The notes: generated by a model not told the origin, from the sequence alone. Numbered from the stretch's first letter, positions 52,195 to 61,441 are shown. The stretch is DNA of 64,000 nt from Wohlfahrtiimonas larvae (GCF_039543665.1 NZ_BAABKE010000003.1:62001-126000), one strand, 5' to 3'. Program-made: numbers and translations.

Positions 52195-53091
52195 ATGGAA
52201 CCATCATTCAAATACATCAAAAATCCAGAAAGCGGTAATAAAGAATCTGTTGCCATCGAAACTAAAAATGCCGATGAGCAGAATAAAGAAGCAGAAATTA
52301 TCCAAAAGAAAAAAGCTCATAAATATGGTAGCTCGTTAGGCTGGGGATGGTTTCAAGGCTTTAATTTGTTTGTGACTGGTTGTTTTTTAATCATCTGCCT
52401 AATAGTTGCTTATTTTATGATGGGCAGTGAAACTATGCGAACAGGCTTACCCAAATACTCTATCGATCGTACCAATGATTTAGGCAAGGCAATCTATAAT
52501 CCTGCTTTATCGGAGGAAGAACGAGCTTCATTTGTTTATCAACCACCTGTGCGTCGTCCAAAAGCGACAGAAAAACCCGTTTTGGATGAAATCGAATTAC
52601 TGAGTGAAGCGACCAAAAACCCAAGTGCTAATTTGGACTTACCAGCATTAAGCTTAATTTCATCAGCAGAAGAAGATGAAGCTGAACACGCTGAAGAAAA
52701 CTTCTATGGAGATTCTCCATTCGGCTTAACAATGGAATCCTTACAGTTGGAGTCTTCATCACAAACTGTAGAACAAAATGTCATGCCTAGTAACCCTGAA
52801 GTCCAATCTTTGGTTAAGCAAGCAACTCTAGCATGGAATCGAGGTCAATTGAGCGAACCTTATCAAGGTTCTGCCCTTTCTTATTATCATCAAGCATTAG
52901 CCATTGATGCAAATGATCAATCTGCCCTCACAGGTTTAAGCCAACTTGCAACTCATTACCTTAATTTGGCTAAAAAAGAGTTGGGTCGCAATGATTTTTT
53001 CTCAGCTTTAGATTATGTGGATTTAGGATTAAAAGCTGATCCTTTAAACCCAGAACTCAATCAATTAAAAGCTCAATTGATTAATGAATAA
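52195..53091 (+). CDS. Single-TM protein with C-terminal TPR-like repeats
   Basis: No named family recognised. A 298-residue protein with a charged cytoplasmic N-terminus (1-45), one TM helix (about 55-77), an extended Glu/Ser-rich linker, and three tetratricopeptide-like helical pairs from about 200: LSYYHQALAIDANDQSALTGLSQL and DFFSALDYVDLGLKADPLNPEL. The topology would place the repeats in the periplasm. It follows maf by 25 bp and overlaps the next gene by eight bases, so it belongs to the same transcript. A scaffold role in envelope assembly is inference. Confidence 0.65.
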   Translation: MEPSFKYIKNPESGNKESVAIETKNADEQNKEAEIIQKKKAHKYGSSLGWGWFQGFNLFVTGCFLIICLIVAYFMMGSETMRTGLPKYSIDRTNDLGKAIYNPALSEEERASFVYQPPVRRPKATEKPVLDEIELLSEATKNPSANLDLPALSLISSAEEDEAEHAEENFYGDSPFGLTMESLQLESSSQTVEQNVMPSNPEVQSLVKQATLAWNRGQLSEPYQGSALSYYHQALAIDANDQSALTGLSQLATHYLNLAKKELGRNDFFSALDYVDLGLKADPLNPELNQLKAQLINE

Positions 53092-53503
53092 AGCTCTACG
53101 GATTATCGCACTCATTGGATGCATATTATTCTTACTCAGCCATTATGTAGTTATGAGTATTGATAAAGAGTATTTTCCAATGTTTGCGCATTTATACCCT
53201 TTTATTGCTAAATTTTGGTTTGAAGCTAGTCGATTACTTTTAATATTTAATTGGCATATAGATATCAGTATTTTATTTTCTTTCATCAAATATATACTAT
53301 TAATCAATGTTGCATTTGCTATGTTTGCTTTTAAATATCCATTTTTTTACCGAGTAACAATCTTTATCATGATATTTTTACTCAGCATCTACCTTGTAAC
53401 ACTGATATTTTTAGGGCTCACCTCTATTTACCCAATCTACACTTTTAGTATAGCGATGTTACTGATACTTTCATTTTGCCTGATGAAATTACAGCGCCCA
53501 TAA
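53084..53503 (+). CDS. Hypothetical four-TM membrane protein
   Basis: Not recognised. A 139-residue, very hydrophobic protein with four helices (about 4-22, 35-62, 72-100 and 103-132), no signal motif and few polar residues. Its ATG overlaps the TPR-protein stop by eight bases, implying translational coupling, so the two may form a membrane complex. AT-rich with Phe/Ile/Leu-rich composition. Confidence 0.6.
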   Translation: MNKALRIIALIGCILFLLSHYVVMSIDKEYFPMFAHLYPFIAKFWFEASRLLLIFNWHIDISILFSFIKYILLINVAFAMFAFKYPFFYRVTIFIMIFLLSIYLVTLIFLGLTSIYPIYTFSIAMLLILSFCLMKLQRP

Positions 53504-53605
53504 TATCCATACGATTTCAAACATAAAATTACAATTTTTTATCACATCAACCATCAATATCATATATTCTGAAGTCAGTCGTTCATTGAACTATGAGGTG
53601 CTGAT

Positions 53606-54265
53606 ATGATTAGATTTATCCTAATGATCATAATATTTAGCCTATCCTCTTTCTCGCTTGCATATAACGTGGATGATATTAATTTTTGGGATGGCTGGAA
53701 ACGTGATACATCAATAGAAAAAAATGTTTTTACGGTTGTTAACAACAGTCGTTTGTCAGCGCCAGAACTGATCAAGTATGCATCTAATGATAATGCAGAA
53801 TATGCTTTTTATGTCGGCTTACTCTATTATGTAGGCTACCGTAGTCATGCAGGTTTTCCATTTCAAAGAAACCATAAAAAAGCACTAGAATTTTTTCAAA
53901 GGGTGTCATCATATGGTTATCTATCACCTTATGTAAATTATTATATGGGTATGATTTTATGGAATGGATATGATGGAGCACCTATGAATAAAATGCGTGC
54001 AAAGACATTATTAGCCCGTGCAGATACACCAGAATCATTTTTAATGCTTGCAACCATTAATCAAGACAATCCCAATGAGCAACTAGTTTGGTACAAAAAA
54101 TTAGCATATACCGATGATTGGCGAGCCATTTTGACTGTCGCACATTGGTATAACATTGGTAAAGGTACTATAAAAAATAATGGCGAATCCTATTATTGGT
54201 ATAGCAAGGCATGTGCACAACGTATTGCATTTGCATGTACAAAACTCACAATTTTACGACCTTAA
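53606..54265 (+). CDS. Secreted Sel1-like repeat protein
   Basis: A 219-residue periplasmic protein. Signal peptide MIRFILMIIIFSLSSFSLA with a likely cleavage after Ala19. The mature part has Sel1-type helical repeats: AFYVGLLYYVGYRSH, KKALEFFQRVSSYGYLSPYVNYYMGMILWNGYDG, and the final GKGTIKNNGESYYWYSKAC. Such repeats bind proteins and often help in envelope stress or secretion. GAGG precedes the ATG. It is separated from the TPR/TM pair by 100 bp and may be independent. Confidence 0.75.
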   Translation: MIRFILMIIIFSLSSFSLAYNVDDINFWDGWKRDTSIEKNVFTVVNNSRLSAPELIKYASNDNAEYAFYVGLLYYVGYRSHAGFPFQRNHKKALEFFQRVSSYGYLSPYVNYYMGMILWNGYDGAPMNKMRAKTLLARADTPESFLMLATINQDNPNEQLVWYKKLAYTDDWRAILTVAHWYNIGKGTIKNNGESYYWYSKACAQRIAFACTKLTILRP

Positions 54266-54589
54266 TATTATAAAATGTTTCAAATGATAAATAACCTGTG
54301 TCATCAGTGATTTTATTTTTACATTATCTATCAGTAACTTAAAAACATAAAATCGATAATATGTGCTTTTGGTCAAAAATTATCAATGTTCAAAATAAAA
54401 AAATGTAGCCAAATACAAAAAATGCTGTAAAATTTCGTGATTCCTCATCTAGTTATGAGGAATTTTTTTTAGAGTTAAATTTATATTGGGTATTTAACTC
54501 GCACACAAGGGGGCAATAATTCATCTGAATTAACGCGCATATTTATCTCTCTTTCAACATGCCGAGGAAAGGCTGGGGGAAATAAACTT
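54266..54589 (+). other. Gene-free leader region before the PuuP-like permease
   Basis: A 324-bp stretch. The first 170 bases are AT-rich with no feature I can name. A strong terminator is at 54440-54471. The last 118 bases precede the permease and include AATTC / GAATT and GCC / GGC short hairpins, and an 8-codon open frame (54559-54585, MPRKGWGK, no ribosome site) ending just before the permease ATG. No known riboswitch fits. Confidence 0.5.
54440..54471 (+). terminator. Strong terminator in the leader region
   Basis: ATTCCTCAT / ATGAGGAAT stem with loop CTAGTT, then eight T. It is 175 bp after the Sel1-protein stop and 119 bp before the permease, so it ends the former or attenuates the latter. 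Confidence 0.9.
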
Positions 54590-56023
54590 ATGTTATCAAA
54601 CACACAAACGTTATCTCCTAACGTTACCAATAACGGTTCTGCAAGCTTACAAAAAACATTAGTACTTTGGCAGCTTGTTATGATCGGTTTAGCATATATG
54701 CAACCTATGACTGTATTCGATACTTTTGGGATCGTCAGTCAAGATACAGGTGGGCATGTTCCAACTGCATATATCATCACATTAGTCGCTATGATGTTCA
54801 CTGCATTAAGTTACGGTAAAATGGTACGCCGTTACCCTTCTGCGGGTTCAGCTTATACATATACACAAAAGTCAATTGATCCTAAAGTAGGTTTTGTTGT
54901 TGGCTGGTGTACATTACTAGACTATTTATTCAATCCAATGATCAATATTTTATTGGCAACCATTTACCTAAAATCACAGTTTGGTGATATCAATATTTGG
55001 TTCTACGTTGTACCATTGGCTGCTTTGATGACTTATATCAACTATCGCGGTGTAGAAATGGTGGCAAGTTTTAATAGCATCATCGTATTCTTCCAGCTCT
55101 TATTGATGCTTATCTTTGTTGTCTTAGTTTTAAAAGGTCTATATTTTGATGGTGTGGGTGCTGCAACACTTGTCAGCTCAAAACCTTTTATCAGTCCAGA
55201 TATGTCCATCAGTGTTGTGGCAGCAGGTTCTGCAATCCTTTGCTTCTCATTCTTAGGTTTTGATGGTTTAAGCTCATTGTCAGAAGAAGCAAAAGACGCT
55301 GCGAAAGCTGTGCCTAAAGCGATTTTTTTAACAACATTGATCGGTGGTGTGATCTTTATTTTCATCACTTATTTTATGCAGCTATTTTTTGAAGGTTATA
55401 CATTCACTACTCCTGATGAAAGCCAACCAGAAGTATTGCTATATGCTGGCGAACAAGCGATGAGCGGAGTGCAAATTGGTAAATTCTTAGCATCTACATT
55501 CTTCCAATCTATTGGCTTATGGTTAGCAATTTTTGCAGTATTTGCTTCTGGCTTAGCAGCACATACAGGCGTTTCTCGTATGATGTATGTTATGGGCCGT
55601 GATGGGATTTTTCCGAAAAAAGTATTCTCTTATATCAATCCTAAGTATAAAACTCCTTCTATCAACATTGTTATCGTTGGTATTGTATCTCTGAGCGCTG
55701 GGTTCTTTGACTTAGACTTTGCTTTACACTTAGTTAACTTTGGAGCCTTAACAGCATTCTTCATTGTGAACGTATGCGTCATCGTACAGTGCTACTTTAG
55801 AGATGGACAAAGAGCTGGTTTTAAAAATACAATGCATTACCTTATCCTACCTTTCTGCGGCATGCTTTTTATTGGCTATTTGTGGTACAACTTAGAAGAT
55901 ATGGCACTGAAAATCGGTTTGGTATGGGGTGGATTAGGTATTATCTACTTAGCAATTGTCACCAAAGGTTTTAGAAAATACCCTAAAGCTTTCTTGGATC
56001 GTCAAAACAATATCGTAGATTAA
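54590..56023 (+). CDS. APC-family amino acid/polyamine permease, PuuP-like
   Basis: A 477-residue transporter with 12 TM helices. The start VLWQLVMIGLAYMQPMTVFDTFGIVSQDTGGHVPTAY-type layout closely follows putrescine importers of the PuuP group, including GSAYTYTQKSIDPKVGFVVGW and FSFLGFDGLSSLSEEAKD, the substrate-site segment in TM6. Putrescine or a related amine is the best guess; amino acids are possible. GGGGGA lies nine bases before the ATG. The upstream leader may regulate it. No Puu catabolic genes are nearby. Confidence 0.83.
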   Translation: MLSNTQTLSPNVTNNGSASLQKTLVLWQLVMIGLAYMQPMTVFDTFGIVSQDTGGHVPTAYIITLVAMMFTALSYGKMVRRYPSAGSAYTYTQKSIDPKVGFVVGWCTLLDYLFNPMINILLATIYLKSQFGDINIWFYVVPLAALMTYINYRGVEMVASFNSIIVFFQLLLMLIFVVLVLKGLYFDGVGAATLVSSKPFISPDMSISVVAAGSAILCFSFLGFDGLSSLSEEAKDAAKAVPKAIFLTTLIGGVIFIFITYFMQLFFEGYTFTTPDESQPEVLLYAGEQAMSGVQIGKFLASTFFQSIGLWLAIFAVFASGLAAHTGVSRMMYVMGRDGIFPKKVFSYINPKYKTPSINIVIVGIVSLSAGFFDLDFALHLVNFGALTAFFIVNVCVIVQCYFRDGQRAGFKNTMHYLILPFCGMLFIGYLWYNLEDMALKIGLVWGGLGIIYLAIVTKGFRKYPKAFLDRQNNIVD

Positions 56024-56044
56024 TAACATAAAATTTTCCCCAAG

Positions 56045-56076
56045 AAACACCCGCGCCCAATAGCGGGTGTTTTTGT
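56045..56076 (+). terminator. Permease terminator
   Basis: AAACACCCGC / GCGGGTGTTT stem followed by a T-run, 22 bp after the permease stop. Confidence 0.92.
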
Positions 56077-56110
56077 GTTACAGTTTGTACAATTTTATTC
56101 ACATGAGAAT

Positions 56111-56671
56111 ATGTTTATGTTTAATTTAAAACGCATCAGTAGCTTATGCATAGCAATTTTGGTTACCGCAGGCTGTGCAACCACGATTCCAGATCCGAAT
56201 CAACCGTTAAATAAATTTACGGCCATTGGTCGAGCAGCATTAAAGGCACCTGAAAATAGCGGACAAGCAAGCTTTAATTGGGAGCAAAAAACACCTGATG
56301 AGCTAAAACTCATTGTTCAAGGCCCTTTGGGTAGTGGCCGCATTGATTTATCAGTTGCACCTAATGAAAGCACTCTCAAAACAGATGAGAAAACTTATAC
56401 AGGTCAATCACCTGATGAATTATTTACAGAAATCACGGGCTTTGATTGGCCAATCTCAGGTATGCAAAATTGGTTAGTCGGCATGCCCAATGACAATGCA
56501 AAGAATATTGAACGTGATGATAAAAACCGCATCATTGCCTTCAAAGAAGATGGCTGGAACATCCAATATAAAAAGTGGATGAACTATAAAAAACGTGACA
56601 TTCCGCAAAGCATTGAGTTAACGCGCGGTGATGTTCGTTTACGTTTATTAGTTGAGCACTGGTTATATTAA
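56111..56671 (+). CDS. lolB: Outer-membrane lipoprotein receptor LolB
   Basis: Receives lipoproteins from periplasmic LolA and inserts them in the outer membrane; it is itself a lipoprotein. Signal ends in the lipobox T-A-G-C. The mature LolB fold shows FTAIGRAALKAPENSGQASFNWEQ and LKLIVQGPLGSGRIDL, and the C-terminal QSIELTRGDVRLRLLVEHW. 186 residues with GAGA upstream of the ATG at 56111; another ATG six bases on is possible. One base separates its TAA from the ispE ATG, a conserved gammaproteobacterial pair. Confidence 0.9.
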   Translation: MFMFNLKRISSLCIAILVTAGCATTIPDPNQPLNKFTAIGRAALKAPENSGQASFNWEQKTPDELKLIVQGPLGSGRIDLSVAPNESTLKTDEKTYTGQSPDELFTEITGFDWPISGMQNWLVGMPNDNAKNIERDDKNRIIAFKEDGWNIQYKKWMNYKKRDIPQSIELTRGDVRLRLLVEHWLY

Positions 56672-56672
56672 G

Positions 56673-57494
56673 ATGCAATTTTTCAAATCACCTGCGAAGA
56701 TTAATCTTTTTCTTCGCATTGTTCGTCAAGAACCAAATGGCTATCACTATTTGCAAACATTATTCCAATTCATATCATTGCAAGATGAAATCGGCTTTGA
56801 ATTGCGTAATGATGACACAATCGTTGCAGATTATCACAATGAATTCATCACTGAAGAGAATGATCTCATTGTTAAAGCGATTCGTTTATTGCAAAAAGAA
56901 AGCGGCATCACAACAGGCTTAAACATCACTCTAAATAAAAACATCCCAATGGGCGCAGGTTTAGGTGGTGGCAGTTCCAATGCAGCAACTACTTTAATGG
57001 CTGTCAATGAATTGTATCAACTCAATTACAGCTCAGAAAAACTGCAAGCTTTAGGGCGTACTTTAGGCGCTGATGTTCCAATCTTTATCTATGGGCAAAG
57101 TGCGTGGGCAGAAGGAATCGGCGATCTATTTATTCCAATGCAGCCTAAAGAAAAAGCTTACGGCTTGATCATTCCTAATATTTCCATCAGCACGCAAAAA
57201 ATTTTTCAATATCCCGCCCTATCGCGTACTAATCCAATCTTGGAAAAGACGGATAGGCCCGATTATTTAAATGATTGTACTTCTGCCATTTATGCGCTCT
57301 ACCCTAAAATGCAAGGTTATATGGCTACTCTAACTAATTTAGGTTTATCACCTAAAATTACAGGCACAGGTTCTTGTATCTATATTGATGAGCCAACAAT
57401 TGAACAACAAGTTCAACTGGATCAATTTTTGCAAGTGGAAAACCTCCAATATCGTACTTTCAATACGTTAAATCGCTCGCCTTATCACGGCTAG
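56673..57494 (+). CDS. ispE: 4-diphosphocytidyl-2-C-methyl-D-erythritol kinase
   Basis: ATP-dependent step of the MEP isoprenoid pathway. GHMP-kinase features are intact in 273 residues: SPAKINLFLRI (substrate Lys), IPMGAGLGGGSSNAAT (phosphate loop), LGADVPIFIYG (catalytic Asp), and SPKITGTGSCIYI. The ATG at 56673 directly follows the lolB stop; an earlier in-frame TTG would extend into lolB and is rejected. Translation is likely coupled to lolB. The usual downstream prs gene is absent. Confidence 0.95.
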   Translation: MQFFKSPAKINLFLRIVRQEPNGYHYLQTLFQFISLQDEIGFELRNDDTIVADYHNEFITEENDLIVKAIRLLQKESGITTGLNITLNKNIPMGAGLGGGSSNAATTLMAVNELYQLNYSSEKLQALGRTLGADVPIFIYGQSAWAEGIGDLFIPMQPKEKAYGLIIPNISISTQKIFQYPALSRTNPILEKTDRPDYLNDCTSAIYALYPKMQGYMATLTNLGLSPKITGTGSCIYIDEPTIEQQVQLDQFLQVENLQYRTFNTLNRSPYHG

Positions 57495-57569
57495 CCATTC
57501 ATTTAATGCACTCTTTTATGGTATGATTTCGGCCTGATAATTACCACCAATTCACTAAAGGAGCGCATA

Positions 57570-59084
57570 GTGACCATTATCAAGCGTGAAGATTTGATCC
57601 AATCTATCCATGATAGTTTACAGTTCATCTCTTATTACCATCCAGAAGATTATATTAAGAACTTAACAGCAGCTTATGAACGCGAAGAGTCAAAAGCTGC
57701 TAAAGATGCCATGGCACAAATCCTTATCAATTCTAGAATGTGTGCAGAAGGTCGCCGCCCGATCTGCCAAGATACAGGAATTGTGACAGTATTTGTAGAA
57801 ATTGGTACATCAGTACAATTTGAAGATGGCTTTGATGTAACTCAAGCAATCAATGAAGGCGTTGCAAAAGCTTACACTGATCCTGACAATATATTGCGTG
57901 CATCTGTATTGGCTGATCCAATGGGCAAACGAATCAATACCAAAAATAATACACCTGCCGTGATTCACTATGACTTAGTGCCAGGCGATAAAATCGAAGT
58001 TCATGTTGCAGCTAAAGGTGGTGGCAGTGAAGCAAAAAGCAAATTTGCGATGCTAAATCCTTCCGATTCAGTTGTGGATTGGGTTTTAAAAATGGTACCT
58101 GAAATGGGTGCTGGCTGGTGTCCACCTGGTATTTTGGGCATTGGTATCGGTGGTACGGCTGAAGAAGCAATGTTAATGGCTAAAAAATCATTAATGGAAC
58201 CTATCGACATCCAAGACTTAATCGCAAAAGGTGCCAAAACTCGTGCAGAAGAAGTGCGCTTAGAGTTATATGACAAAGTGAATGCACTCGGCATCGGGGC
58301 ACAAGGCTTAGGCGGTTTAACAACAGTATTAGATATTAAAATTCTAGAATGCCCAACGCATGCTGCGAACTTACCTGTTGCCATGATCCCTAACTGTGCA
58401 GCAACTCGCCATGTTCATTTCACATTGGATGGTAATGGTCCTGCAGTATTAACACCACCAAACTTAGACATTTGGCCAAAAATCACAAATGACAGCTCTG
58501 CAGGCAAAAAAGTTAATCTAGAAACCATCACAAAAGAAGAGATTGCAACATGGAAACCAGGTGATACTTTATTATTATCAGGTAAAATTCTAACAGGTCG
58601 TGATGCTGCACATAAGCGTATGATCGACATGTTAAATAAAGGTGAAAAATTACCTGTAGACTTCACTAACCGTTTTATCTACTACGTTGGTCCTGTTGAT
58701 CCAATCAATGATGAAGTTGTTGGTCCTGCTGGCCCGACAACCGCAACACGCATGGATAAATTCACTCGCCAAATCTTAGAATCCACAGGTTTAATCGGCA
58801 TGATTGGTAAATCAGAACGTGGTGACATTGCAATCGAAGCGATTAAAGATAACAAAGCTGTTTATTTAATGGCTGTTGGTGGTGCGGCATACTTAGTGTC
58901 TAAAGCAATTAAGGCTTCTAAAGTATTAGCATTTGAAGATTTAGGTATGGAAGCAATCTATGAGTTTACCGTAGAAAATATGCCTGTCACAGTAGCAGTT
59001 GATACATTAGGTCAATCTGTTCATAAAACTGAACCAGTAAAATGGCAAGCTAAAATTGGCAAAATTCCTGTCATTACAAAATAA
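57570..59084 (+). CDS. fumA: Fumarate hydratase, class I (iron-sulfur)
   Basis: Reversible hydration of fumarate to malate with an oxygen-sensitive [4Fe-4S] cluster. The cluster Cys candidates are Cys66 (RPICQDTG), Cys184 (GWCPPGI) and Cys276 (PNCAATRHVHF). The C-terminal beta domain continues VGPVDPINDEVVGPAGPTTATRMD. At 504 residues it is a single-chain FumA/FumB type, slightly shorter than E. coli FumA. GTG start with AAAGGAG upstream. No other TCA genes are beside it. Confidence 0.95.
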   Translation: MTIIKREDLIQSIHDSLQFISYYHPEDYIKNLTAAYEREESKAAKDAMAQILINSRMCAEGRRPICQDTGIVTVFVEIGTSVQFEDGFDVTQAINEGVAKAYTDPDNILRASVLADPMGKRINTKNNTPAVIHYDLVPGDKIEVHVAAKGGGSEAKSKFAMLNPSDSVVDWVLKMVPEMGAGWCPPGILGIGIGGTAEEAMLMAKKSLMEPIDIQDLIAKGAKTRAEEVRLELYDKVNALGIGAQGLGGLTTVLDIKILECPTHAANLPVAMIPNCAATRHVHFTLDGNGPAVLTPPNLDIWPKITNDSSAGKKVNLETITKEEIATWKPGDTLLLSGKILTGRDAAHKRMIDMLNKGEKLPVDFTNRFIYYVGPVDPINDEVVGPAGPTTATRMDKFTRQILESTGLIGMIGKSERGDIAIEAIKDNKAVYLMAVGGAAYLVSKAIKASKVLAFEDLGMEAIYEFTVENMPVTVAVDTLGQSVHKTEPVKWQAKIGKIPVITK

Positions 59085-59101
59085 TTTTTGTACCATAAAA
59101 A

Positions 59102-59136
59102 TTGCCCTTCAATCAATGCTTACGATTGCAGGGCGA
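59102..59136 (-). terminator. Terminator of the deaminase-like gene
   Basis: TTGCCCTTCAATC / GATTGCAGGGCGA, 13 bp with one mismatch. A T-run follows on the minus strand, so it mainly serves the gene at 59141. Confidence 0.75.
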
Positions 59137-59140
59137 TCTA

Positions 59141-60238
59141 TTAGAATGTTTTCGGGCCATATTGGGTATATAATTCAGGGGCAATTTTTGGCTCTTCAAC
59201 TAATTGAGCTCGCAAATCATCAAACTCTTTCATCCAATGATAACGCCATTCTTGCTTTAAAGATTCAGGCTGCCATGCGGCATCAATGCCATTTAAAATA
59301 CATTGGCGCACACCATCTAGATCAAACCCAAAATCCTCAATCATCACTTCGTAGCACTTTACGCCATTCGTATCATGCATATGCCAATCGTCCGTTGCGG
59401 GAATGATTTTCATACCTGCCTTTGCCATTTGACGAATGGGGTGATTTTTTTGCCAATCTTGATGATTAGGCCATTTTTTCATAAAAAACGTATTGCTTGG
59501 CACCACAGTAAAAGGAATGCCTAATCGAGCACAGCGCGCTGTTAATTCAGGATTCTCAATTACAGTATAACCGTGATCAATGCGCTCAAGATTCAATAAA
59601 TCCAATCCTGTTTCCACATTGCGCCAATGTAAGCCAAACTCAGAACAATGCCCTGTTAATCTCAAACCATGCTGCTCTGCTAAACGATAAGCCTTCCAAA
59701 AATTTTCAATGGGGGCATGGTCTTCACGATAATCAATGCCAATGCCTAAAACGCGCTCATGCGGGTAATCAATCATCCATTGCACCATTTTTACAGCTTC
59801 TTCAGGTGTTTTTTCACGGTTAATAGATGGAATCAGAAAAGCAGAAATATTCCACTCTTGCTCAGCTTGCTCAAAAGTTTTAGCCAAGGCATCTGTCACC
59901 GCTTGATAGCTTAAATTCGTATCATTTGGATTCCAGAAAAACTCCACATAACGAATGCCTGTATTTTTTGCATCTTCTAAAACTTCATGCGCAACACGTT
60001 GATAATCTACTGCTTCTCTCAACAAAGGATACAAAAAATGCAAAGCAGCAATGCCACCTTTCATCACCTCATTTTCATGTGCATAAGCTCTATAATAACT
60101 TTTGGCTTCTTTTTCCGTAAGTGGCACACCGTATTTCTTTGCCAAGTCCAGCATCGTTGACATACGAACGCCGCCCAACAAATGATAATGCAATTCAGCT
60201 TTAGGGATTTGAGTCAAAAATTCAGAGAGTGTTAACAT
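59141..60238 (-). CDS. Adenosine-deaminase-like amidohydrolase, divergent motifs
   Basis: A 365-residue zinc TIM-barrel of the adenosine/AMP deaminase group. Metal and catalytic residues are all placed: His17 and His19 (ELHYHLLGG), His197 and Glu200 in GHCSE where canonical enzymes have HAGE, His222 (RIDHGY), and Asp283/Asp284 in PATDDW where canonical enzymes have NSDDP. These changes around the base-binding loop suggest a substrate other than adenosine, such as an adenine-containing metabolite. The chain is slightly long for the family (about 330). AAGGA upstream of the ATG. Single gene, convergent with the fumarase. Confidence 0.85.
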   Translation of the reverse strand: MLTLSEFLTQIPKAELHYHLLGGVRMSTMLDLAKKYGVPLTEKEAKSYYRAYAHENEVMKGGIAALHFLYPLLREAVDYQRVAHEVLEDAKNTGIRYVEFFWNPNDTNLSYQAVTDALAKTFEQAEQEWNISAFLIPSINREKTPEEAVKMVQWMIDYPHERVLGIGIDYREDHAPIENFWKAYRLAEQHGLRLTGHCSEFGLHWRNVETGLDLLNLERIDHGYTVIENPELTARCARLGIPFTVVPSNTFFMKKWPNHQDWQKNHPIRQMAKAGMKIIPATDDWHMHDTNGVKCYEVMIEDFGFDLDGVRQCILNGIDAAWQPESLKQEWRYHWMKEFDDLRAQLVEEPKIAPELYTQYGPKTF

Positions 60239-60292
60239 TACGCTTAATCCTTAGGTTCATTCAAGCGTATATTTTACAGAAGTATAGATGAT

Positions 60293-60712
60293 TTATAAGG
60301 AAAAGATTAAATCATCATTCAAATAACGCTCCACAATAATAGCTGCAGAATGGGCATCCAATTGCCCTTTCTTGCCTTTTTTAGATGGTTTTATATATTG
60401 TTCACTTTCTTTTGAAGATAATCTTTCATCCACTTCTTCAACTGGCAAACCAAATCGCCCATGTAAACGATTCATAAATTTACGGATTTTTCTCATGTGC
60501 TCAGTTTCGGTGCCATCTGCTGTATATGGCATGCCGACCACCAATAATGTTGGTGTCCATTCTTTGATATGTCTTTCCATTTCATCCCAATCAGGTTGAC
60601 CTTCATTGGCTTTTAAAATAGCAATGGGTTGCGCTGTATTGGTTAAACGATTACCCACAGCCAAACCAATATTTTTCACACCAAAATCAAAACCCAAAAC
60701 TATTTCTTCCAT
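60293..60712 (-). CDS. ruvX: Holliday junction resolvase-like YqgF/RuvX
   Basis: RNase-H-fold nuclease of 139 residues implicated in pre-16S rRNA 5'-end maturation. The catalytic set is intact: GFDFGVKNIGLAVGN (first Asp), LLVVGMPYTADGTETEHMRK (mid motif), VDERLSSKESEQ (Glu) and LDAHSAAIIVERYL (final Asp). The ATG at 60712 has AGGA eight bases upstream; an in-frame start 30 bases earlier is less likely. The frequent neighbour yqgE is absent. Confidence 0.92.
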   Translation of the reverse strand: MEEIVLGFDFGVKNIGLAVGNRLTNTAQPIAILKANEGQPDWDEMERHIKEWTPTLLVVGMPYTADGTETEHMRKIRKFMNRLHGRFGLPVEEVDERLSSKESEQYIKPSKKGKKGQLDAHSAAIIVERYLNDDLIFSL

Positions 60713-60866
60713 GCCATATCCTATTAGCTGATCATATCTCAAGATTATAACGATATTTATTCAATATACTCAATGAATGACAATAACATTCCGTAATTTA
60801 TATACTTTTCAACAAAAATATTAGATTATCTAGGATAAGAAACTTCATTTCTATCAGGAGGAAATT

Positions 60867-61358
60867 ATGAATATCATCTTTGAACCAATGAAAGAAAATG
60901 ATTTATCACAAATCACACAGCTATTGCATAAACACTCCGCATCAGAAAATGGCGGACTATTAGGTGATTTTACAGAAGAAAAAGTTCAAATAATGGTTAA
61001 AACCTCTTTTTCTGTCATTGTTGCAAGAAATAACGATGCTATTATCGGTGTCGTATTCAGTTTCCCTATGACAGGGTCTGATCTTCCACCACTTGTTGCA
61101 CAAATTAATCACCAATTCCCTAACCTAGTTAAGCATAATTGGTTATATGGCCCTGTTTGTATTGATGAGAATTTTAGAGGCGGAACAATTCTACAATCAC
61201 TCTTTGATAAAATTTGCAGAGAAAATAGAGGTAAACCCATCGCATTTATTAATAACGATAATATACGTTCTATCCGAGCACATGCAAAACTTGGCATGGT
61301 CAGAATTGCAGATTTTGATTTTCAAGATACATCATATATTCTTGTTTCAACATTATGA
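60867..61358 (+). CDS. GNAT-like N-acetyltransferase
   Basis: A 163-residue protein with a GNAT-like fold. The acetyl-CoA segment is recognisable as YGPVCIDENFRGGTILQSLFDKI (motif A with R-G-G), and the preceding beta strands (FSVIVARNNDAIIGVVFSFPM) fit. The last part, FINNDNIRSIRAHAKLGMVRI, is the usual motif B. The substrate is unknown. AGGAGG lies six bases before the ATG, an excellent ribosome site. Transcribed alone and convergent with purL. Confidence 0.82.
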   Translation: MNIIFEPMKENDLSQITQLLHKHSASENGGLLGDFTEEKVQIMVKTSFSVIVARNNDAIIGVVFSFPMTGSDLPPLVAQINHQFPNLVKHNWLYGPVCIDENFRGGTILQSLFDKICRENRGKPIAFINNDNIRSIRAHAKLGMVRIADFDFQDTSYILVSTL

Positions 61359-61390
61359 TGTCATCATCTTATAAATATATTACATATAAA

Positions 61391-61416
61391 AAACCGCTCT
61401 GATTTCTCAGTGCGGC
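61391..61416 (-). terminator. purL terminator
   Basis: CCGC-T-CTGA / TCAG-T-GCGG stem with one T-T mismatch and loop TTTC. On the minus strand TTTTTT follows, 26 bp after the purL stop. Confidence 0.75.
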
Positions 61417-61441
61417 TTAATTTCTCAATCAAATATGATGA

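Noticed and set aside
54559..54585. Eight-codon leader peptide as a real gene
   Set aside because: No ribosome site and too short to support; kept only as an observation in the leader finding.
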